NCBI RefSeq assembly: GCF_900156065.1
Contig: NZ_FTNF01000020.1
Span: 34,076-98,075 of the forward strand
Source: Micromonospora avicenniae
GTDB taxonomy: Bacteria; Actinomycetota; Actinomycetes; Mycobacteriales; Micromonosporaceae
Direction of reading: 5' to 3'
DNA: 64,000 bases
A program made the position numbers and the translations under genes. Below, one piece after another: positions 60,549 through 64,000 of the stretch. Under the pieces are notes generated by a model. That model was not told the origin of the DNA. It saw only the letters and a program-made list of their open reading frames with translations, and ran no database searches. Position 1 is the stretch's first letter; each line of letters opens with the position of its first letter.

Positions 60549-62342
60549 TTGGAGCCCAACCCCCACGGCCGCGACCGCGGCCCCCGCACCGTCAGCCCGG
60601 CGGAGAAGGCGCAGGCCCGGCAGGTGCCGCTGCGGCGCGTCGCCGGGCTCTTCCGCCCCCATCGGGCGTCCCTCACCGTGGTCACCGCGATCATCGTGGC
60701 GTCCTCGGTCATCGCCATGGCCTCGCCGTTCCTGCTGCGGCACGTGATCGACAGCGCCCTGCCGGAGCGCGACCTGCGCCTGCTGGTCTGGCTAGTCCTC
60801 GGCATGATCGGCGTGGCGGCGGTCACCGCCGTCCTCGGCGTGGTGCAGACCTGGATCTCCACCCGGGTCGGGCAGGAGGTCATGCACCGACTGCGCACCG
60901 AGGTGTTCACCCACCTCCAGCGGCAGTCGCTGAACTTTTTCACCCGCACCCGTACGGGCGAGGTGCAGTCGCGGATCACCAACGACATCGGTGGCATGCA
61001 GTCGGTCGTCACCTCCACCGCCACCTCGATCGCGTCGAACCTGACGACGGTGGTCGCCACCGTGGCGGCCATGGTCGCGCTCTCCTGGCGGCTGTCCCTG
61101 GTCTCGCTGGTCATCCTCCCGCCGGCCATCTGGCTCACCCGCCGCGTAGCCCGGCTGCGCCGTGAGATCACCGCCCGACGCCAGCGGGAACTCGCCGACC
61201 TGAACGTCACGGTCGAGGAGGGCCTGTCGATCAGTGGCGTGCAGCTCGCCAAGACCCTCGGCACCGCGCCGGCGCTGATCGAGCGCTTCACCGCCTCCTC
61301 GGCCCGCCTGGTCGACCTGGAGCTGCGCAGCGAGCTGGCCGGACGCTGGCGGATGGCCTCGATGACCATCGTCTTCGCCGCCGTCCCGGCGCTCATCTAC
61401 CTCGGCGCCGGCCTGCCGGGCACCGCCGGCACGCTGAGCATCGGCACCCTGGTCGCCTTCACCGCGCTGCAGAACGGGCTGTTCCGCCCGCTGATGATGC
61501 TGCTCAACGTGGGTGTCTCGGTGACCTCGTCGCTGGCGCTGTTCGCCCGGATCTTCGAGTACCTGGACCTGCCGGTCGAGGTGGCCGAACCGGCCGAGCC
61601 GGTAACGGTCGACCCGCGCCGGGTCCGCGGCCACCTGCGCCTGGAGGAGGTCACCTACAGCTACCCGGGCAGCGACACCGCGGCGGTCGCGGGGGTCACC
61701 CTCGACGTGCCCGCCGGCACCGGACTGGCCCTGGTCGGGGAGACCGGCTCCGGCAAGAGCACCCTTGCCGCCCTGGTCAGCCGGCTGCACGACCCGACCA
61801 GTGGTCGGATCACCATCGACGGGGTGGACCTGCGTGACATGCGCCTGGCCGATCTGGCCGCAGTCGTGGGCGTGGTGAGCCAGGAGACCTACCTGCTGCA
61901 CACCACCGTGCGGGAGAACCTGCGGTACGCCCGGCCGGACGCCACCGACCCGGAGATCGAGGCGGCCGCGCGCGCCGCGCAGATCCACGACGTGATCGCG
62001 AGCCTGCCGGAGGGGTACGACACAGTCGTCGGCTCGCGGGGCCACCGCTTCTCCGGCGGTGAGAAGCAACGGCTGGCGATCGCGCGCACGCTGCTGCGGG
62101 ACCCGCGGGTGCTGATCCTCGACGAGGCCACCAGCGCGCTGGACACCGAGACCGAACGGGCCGTGCAGCGGGCGTTCGACGAGCTGGCCAAGGGGCGCAC
62201 CACGATCACCATCGCCCACCGGCTCTCCACCGTCCGCGACGCCGACCAGATCGCGGTGCTCGACCACGGTCGCATCGTCGAGTGCGGCACCCACGACAAT
62301 CTGCTGGGTCGCAACGGCCGTTACGCCGCCCTGGCGGCCTGA
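60549..62342 (+). CDS. ABC exporter, membrane and ATPase domains fused (MsbA/LmrA-like)
   Basis: A 597-residue half-transporter. Residues ~35-320 contain six membrane segments (e.g. SLTVVTAIIVASSVIAMASPF) with the family loops FFTRTRTGEVQSRITNDIG. The nucleotide-binding domain has Walker A LVGETGSGKST, Q-loop VVSQETYLLHTTVRENLRYA, signature FSGGEKQRLAIAR, Walker B VLILDEATSALD and H-loop IAHRLSTV. It forms a homodimer and exports lipids or drugs. The start is taken as TTG 60549 because the marR operator and the likely -10 box lie upstream of it; a TTG at 60495 would place the operator in the gene. Divergent MarR suggests toxin-induced efflux. Confidence 0.93.
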   Translation: MEPNPHGRDRGPRTVSPAEKAQARQVPLRRVAGLFRPHRASLTVVTAIIVASSVIAMASPFLLRHVIDSALPERDLRLLVWLVLGMIGVAAVTAVLGVVQTWISTRVGQEVMHRLRTEVFTHLQRQSLNFFTRTRTGEVQSRITNDIGGMQSVVTSTATSIASNLTTVVATVAAMVALSWRLSLVSLVILPPAIWLTRRVARLRREITARRQRELADLNVTVEEGLSISGVQLAKTLGTAPALIERFTASSARLVDLELRSELAGRWRMASMTIVFAAVPALIYLGAGLPGTAGTLSIGTLVAFTALQNGLFRPLMMLLNVGVSVTSSLALFARIFEYLDLPVEVAEPAEPVTVDPRRVRGHLRLEEVTYSYPGSDTAAVAGVTLDVPAGTGLALVGETGSGKSTLAALVSRLHDPTSGRITIDGVDLRDMRLADLAAVVGVVSQETYLLHTTVRENLRYARPDATDPEIEAAARAAQIHDVIASLPEGYDTVVGSRGHRFSGGEKQRLAIARTLLRDPRVLILDEATSALDTETERAVQRAFDELAKGRTTITIAHRLSTVRDADQIAVLDHGRIVECGTHDNLLGRNGRYAALAA

Positions 62343-62357
62343 ATGCCGCCGGGTACG

Positions 62358-62394
62358 CGAAGGTGGCCGCAGGACGAGCCGGCGGCCACCTTCG
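62358..62394. terminator. Bidirectional terminator, exporter / FMN reductase
   Basis: CGAAGGTGGCCGC (62358-62370) pairs perfectly with 62382-62394 around an 11-base loop, 15 bases after the exporter stop and just before the end of the convergent FMN reductase gene. Confidence 0.8.
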
Positions 62395-62412
62395 GTGCGT
62401 TCAGGTGCGTGT

Positions 62413-62973
62413 TCAGTTCTTGCGCAGGTGGGCCAGCGCGCCGCTCCAGGCCACGACCTGGTCGATCATGGTGTTGAGCGCGGGCTCGTGGACCGGGTTC
62501 GGCTTGAAGACGCTGTAGTTCTCGAAGTCGCTGTGCAGCGACAGCGCCACCTGGACCCGCACGTCGGCCATCATGAGCTCACCGGCGATCAGGCGCAGGT
62601 GCTCGACGGCCCGCGCGCCGCCGACCGAGCCGTAGCTGACGAAGCCGACGGCCTTGTTGTTCCACTCGGCGAAGAGGTAGTCGATGGCGTTCTTGAGCGC
62701 GCCCGAGGTGGAGTGGTTGTACTCCGGGGTGACGATCACGAAGCCGTCGTACTGGGCGATGGTCTCGGCCCAGCGCTTGGTGTGCGGCTGGCTGTACTGC
62801 CCCATCGACGGCGGGATCGCCTCGTCGAGGTGCGGCAGCGGGTGGTCGAGCAGGTCGATGAGGTCGAACTCCGCGTCCGAGCGCTGCTTGGCGTGCTCGA
62901 GGACCCAGCGGGCAACCGCCTCGCCGTTGCGGCCGGGGCGGGTGCTGCCGAGGATGATGCCGATCCTGGTCAT
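62413..62973 (-). CDS. NADPH-dependent FMN reductase family protein
   Basis: A 186-residue flavodoxin-like reductase. RIGIILGSTRPGRNGEAVARWV is the FMN phosphate loop (G-S-x-R-x-x-R), IVTPEYNHSTSGALKNAIDYL binds the isoalloxazine ring (P-E-Y-N), and YGSVGGARAVEHLRL follows. Members reduce flavins, quinones or azo compounds with NADPH. ATG 62973 has GGAGG about 12 bases upstream; the longer frame to 63015 runs through the promoter. Divergent from a MarR gene with an operator between, as in quinone-responsive MarR/reductase pairs. Confidence 0.93.
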   Translation of the reverse strand: MTRIGIILGSTRPGRNGEAVARWVLEHAKQRSDAEFDLIDLLDHPLPHLDEAIPPSMGQYSQPHTKRWAETIAQYDGFVIVTPEYNHSTSGALKNAIDYLFAEWNNKAVGFVSYGSVGGARAVEHLRLIAGELMMADVRVQVALSLHSDFENYSVFKPNPVHEPALNTMIDQVVAWSGALAHLRKN

Positions 62974-63027
62974 GGGTGTGGTGCCTCCAGAAGTCGTGGT
63001 GTTACGCCAGCACACGCTAGACAGTCA

Positions 63028-63043
63028 TTGCTTGGTCAAGCAA
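63028..63043. promoter_or_regulatory. MarR operator between FMN reductase and marR genes
   Basis: TTGCTTGGTCAAGCAA has perfect 7-base arms around GT. On the minus strand it overlaps a possible reductase promoter (TTGCTT, 18-base spacer, TAGCGT). The divergent MarR protein at 63114 is the likely ligand. Confidence 0.78.
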
Positions 63044-63100
63044 ATAGGCGAGCTATGGTTGCCGTCACACCGGCTCGGGCGGCATGCCCGCGCCCGGAAC

Positions 63101-63106
63101 TAGGAT
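63101..63106 (+). promoter_or_regulatory. -10 box of the second marR gene (leaderless)
   Basis: TAGGAT lies 7 bases before the ATG at 63114 and decides that start over the upstream ATG at 63084. Confidence 0.55.
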
Positions 63107-63113
63107 GGTGGCC

Positions 63114-63632
63114 ATGCTCGGTGTCCCCGGCAAACCCCTGAAGCCTCTCGACCAGGACGAGGAGGCCCTGGTACGCAACCTGTACCGGGTGATGTATCTC
63201 CTGCCCAGGGCGATCGACGCCGACATGATCTACGACCGGCAACTCCCGCTCACCGAGTACACGGCCCTCATGCACCTCTCCGAGGCGCCCGAGCGGCAGC
63301 TGCGGATGAGCGAACTCGCGTCCGCGTGTCAACTCTCGCTGAGTGGGATGACCCGGACCATCACCCGCCTGGAGACGCAGGGCCTGGTGCGCCGGGTTCG
63401 CAGCGAGCAGGACGCCCGCGGCTGGAACGCCGTCCTCACCGACGCCGGCTTCGCGCGGCTCACCGAGTCCTGGCCGAGCCACCTGGCCGCTGTCCGCCGG
63501 CGGTTCCTCGACCACTTCGAGGGCGTCGACCTCGCCCGCCTGGCTCAAGTGTTCGAGCGGGTGGGGACCGCCGACGAGGTGTCCGCCAGCACCGATGAGC
63601 CCGTCGCGGAACAGTCTGAAAACCGTCTCTAA
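63114..63632 (+). CDS. MarR-family regulator
   Basis: A 172-residue MarR protein. Helices at residues ~14-45 precede the winged helix LTEYTALMHLSEAPERQLRMSELASACQLSLSGMTRTITRLETQGLVRRVRSEQDARGWNAVLTDAG, with the wing arginines in QDARGW. The C-terminal dimerisation helix is followed by ~20 acidic, poorly conserved residues. ATG 63114 follows a -10 box by 7 bases. It probably controls itself and the divergent FMN reductase through the dyad at 63028-63043. Confidence 0.92.
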   Translation: MLGVPGKPLKPLDQDEEALVRNLYRVMYLLPRAIDADMIYDRQLPLTEYTALMHLSEAPERQLRMSELASACQLSLSGMTRTITRLETQGLVRRVRSEQDARGWNAVLTDAGFARLTESWPSHLAAVRRRFLDHFEGVDLARLAQVFERVGTADEVSASTDEPVAEQSENRL

Positions 63633-63901
63633 AGAGTCTCGTTACCGGCCCCGGCCGCATCCACCGACTGGTCGCCGGCGGCGTGCATCCGCCGTGCCGC
63701 CTCGACCTGCTCGCGATCCAGCGCCCGGGGCCGGCCCGGCCTCCGTCGGGACCGGCCCCTGACCACCGCGCAGCGTGACGCGTCTACGCGGCAGCCCCTC
63801 CGCGGGTCCAGCAACCCCTCGACGTCGGCCAGCAGCGGCTCGACCAGCGCCGCGAGCAGGTGCTCCTTGGCGGGGAAGCGGCAGAGGATCCGCCTGACCA
63901 T
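63629..63901 (-). pseudogene. Composite remnant: TetR-like and recombinase-HTH-like pieces
   Basis: A 90-codon open frame mixes two recognisable scraps. The start, RRILCRFPAKEHLLAALVEPL, resembles the end of a TetR helix-turn-helix (F-P-S-K-E-x-L-L-A-A). The end, RRPGRPRALDREQVEAARRM followed by HAAGDQSVD, resembles the C-terminal HTH of serine resolvases (G-R-P-x-A-L-D...A-R-x-L-x-A-x-G) but then runs out of frame. Neither half is complete. It lies next to an IS110-type gene end, so it is read as debris of mobile DNA rather than a working gene. Confidence 0.5.
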
Positions 63902-63910
63902 CGGTCGCTC

Positions 63911-64000
63911 CTATGCCGCGTCAAGTGGTCCTGGTGGGGTTTCGAGGCGTCGGTAGAGCTCTCGGGCGACGTAGCGCTTGAGGCAGCGTTTGATCTCCCG
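63911..64000 (-). mobile_element. IS110-family transposase, C-terminal end (cut by window)
   Basis: The last 29 codons of a minus-strand gene enter from the right edge. REIKRCLKRYVARELYRRLE matches the conserved C-terminus of IS110/IS116/IS902-type transposases (R-R-E-I-I-R-C-L-K-R-Y-x-A-R-E-V). The stop is TAG at 63913-63911. The DEDD catalytic domain and the serine motif lie beyond the window, so intactness cannot be judged. Confidence 0.65.

Noticed and set aside
63146..63548. Minus-strand frame inside the second marR gene
   Set aside because: The plus-strand frame has the MarR winged helix and a -10 box at its start; the minus frame has no motif.

Overview
The window is high-GC actinobacterial chromosome. 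Gene content and style point to Micromonosporaceae (Micromonospora-like): a desferrioxamine siderophore locus of the Salinispora/Micromonospora type, many genes with a TANNNT box 6-8 bases in front of an ATG/GTG (leaderless transcripts), GTGA/ATGA stop-start overlaps, and palindromic intergenic repeats. This placement is inference from content; no rRNA, tRNA, tmRNA or CRISPR array was seen.

Layout. 1-2151: 3' part of a secreted S8 protease. 2.3-5.4 kb: Sel1-repeat protein, MTA/SAH nucleosidase-like protein, metallophosphoesterase. 5.4-17.8 kb: iron-uptake locus. A perfect 18-bp IdeR/DmdR-type iron box (11104-11121) lies between two divergent transcription units. Leftward: two FecCD permeases, an ATPase, a penicillin-acylase-family Ntn hydrolase and a second DesC/IucB-like acyltransferase. 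Rightward: the siderophore-binding lipoprotein, then desA-desB-desC-desD. 17.9-26.1 kb: DUF1772 protein, GNAT, a two-gene operon of a ubiquitin/MoaD-like protein ending in Gly-Gly with a DUF4132 protein, a TOPRIM protein, a Phd/YefM-like protein, smpB, and a LysR regulator divergent from a beta-hydroxyacid dehydrogenase/RidA pair. 26.2-35.7 kb: membrane protein with a lipase-like domain, a receiver-TrxR-like fusion coupled to a cNMP-binding histidine kinase, an aldo/keto reductase behind a MerR-type promoter, NUDIX, NADAR, and ArsR/SRPBCC.

35.7-40.1 kb: three-subunit molybdenum aldehyde oxidase of the PaoABC type with a divergent MocA-like cytidylyltransferase. 40.1-46.1 kb: beta-glucoside uptake and hydrolysis operon (binding protein, two permeases, GH1 enzyme) facing a ROK regulator. 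46.2-46.9 kb: MITE-like tandem-repeat element and a decayed gene. 47.1-56.8 kb: a 3,226-residue secreted RTX calcium-binding protein. 56.8-63.6 kb: YbdK-type ligase converging on an N-acetylglutaminylglutamine-amidotransferase-like enzyme, MarR with ABC exporter, and MarR with NADPH-dependent FMN reductase. 63.6-64 kb: gene remnants and the end of an IS110-family transposase.

The units that look least described are the ubiquitin-like/DUF4132 pair at 19.06-21.96 kb, and the acylase plus second acyltransferase carried in the iron-regulated uptake operon.
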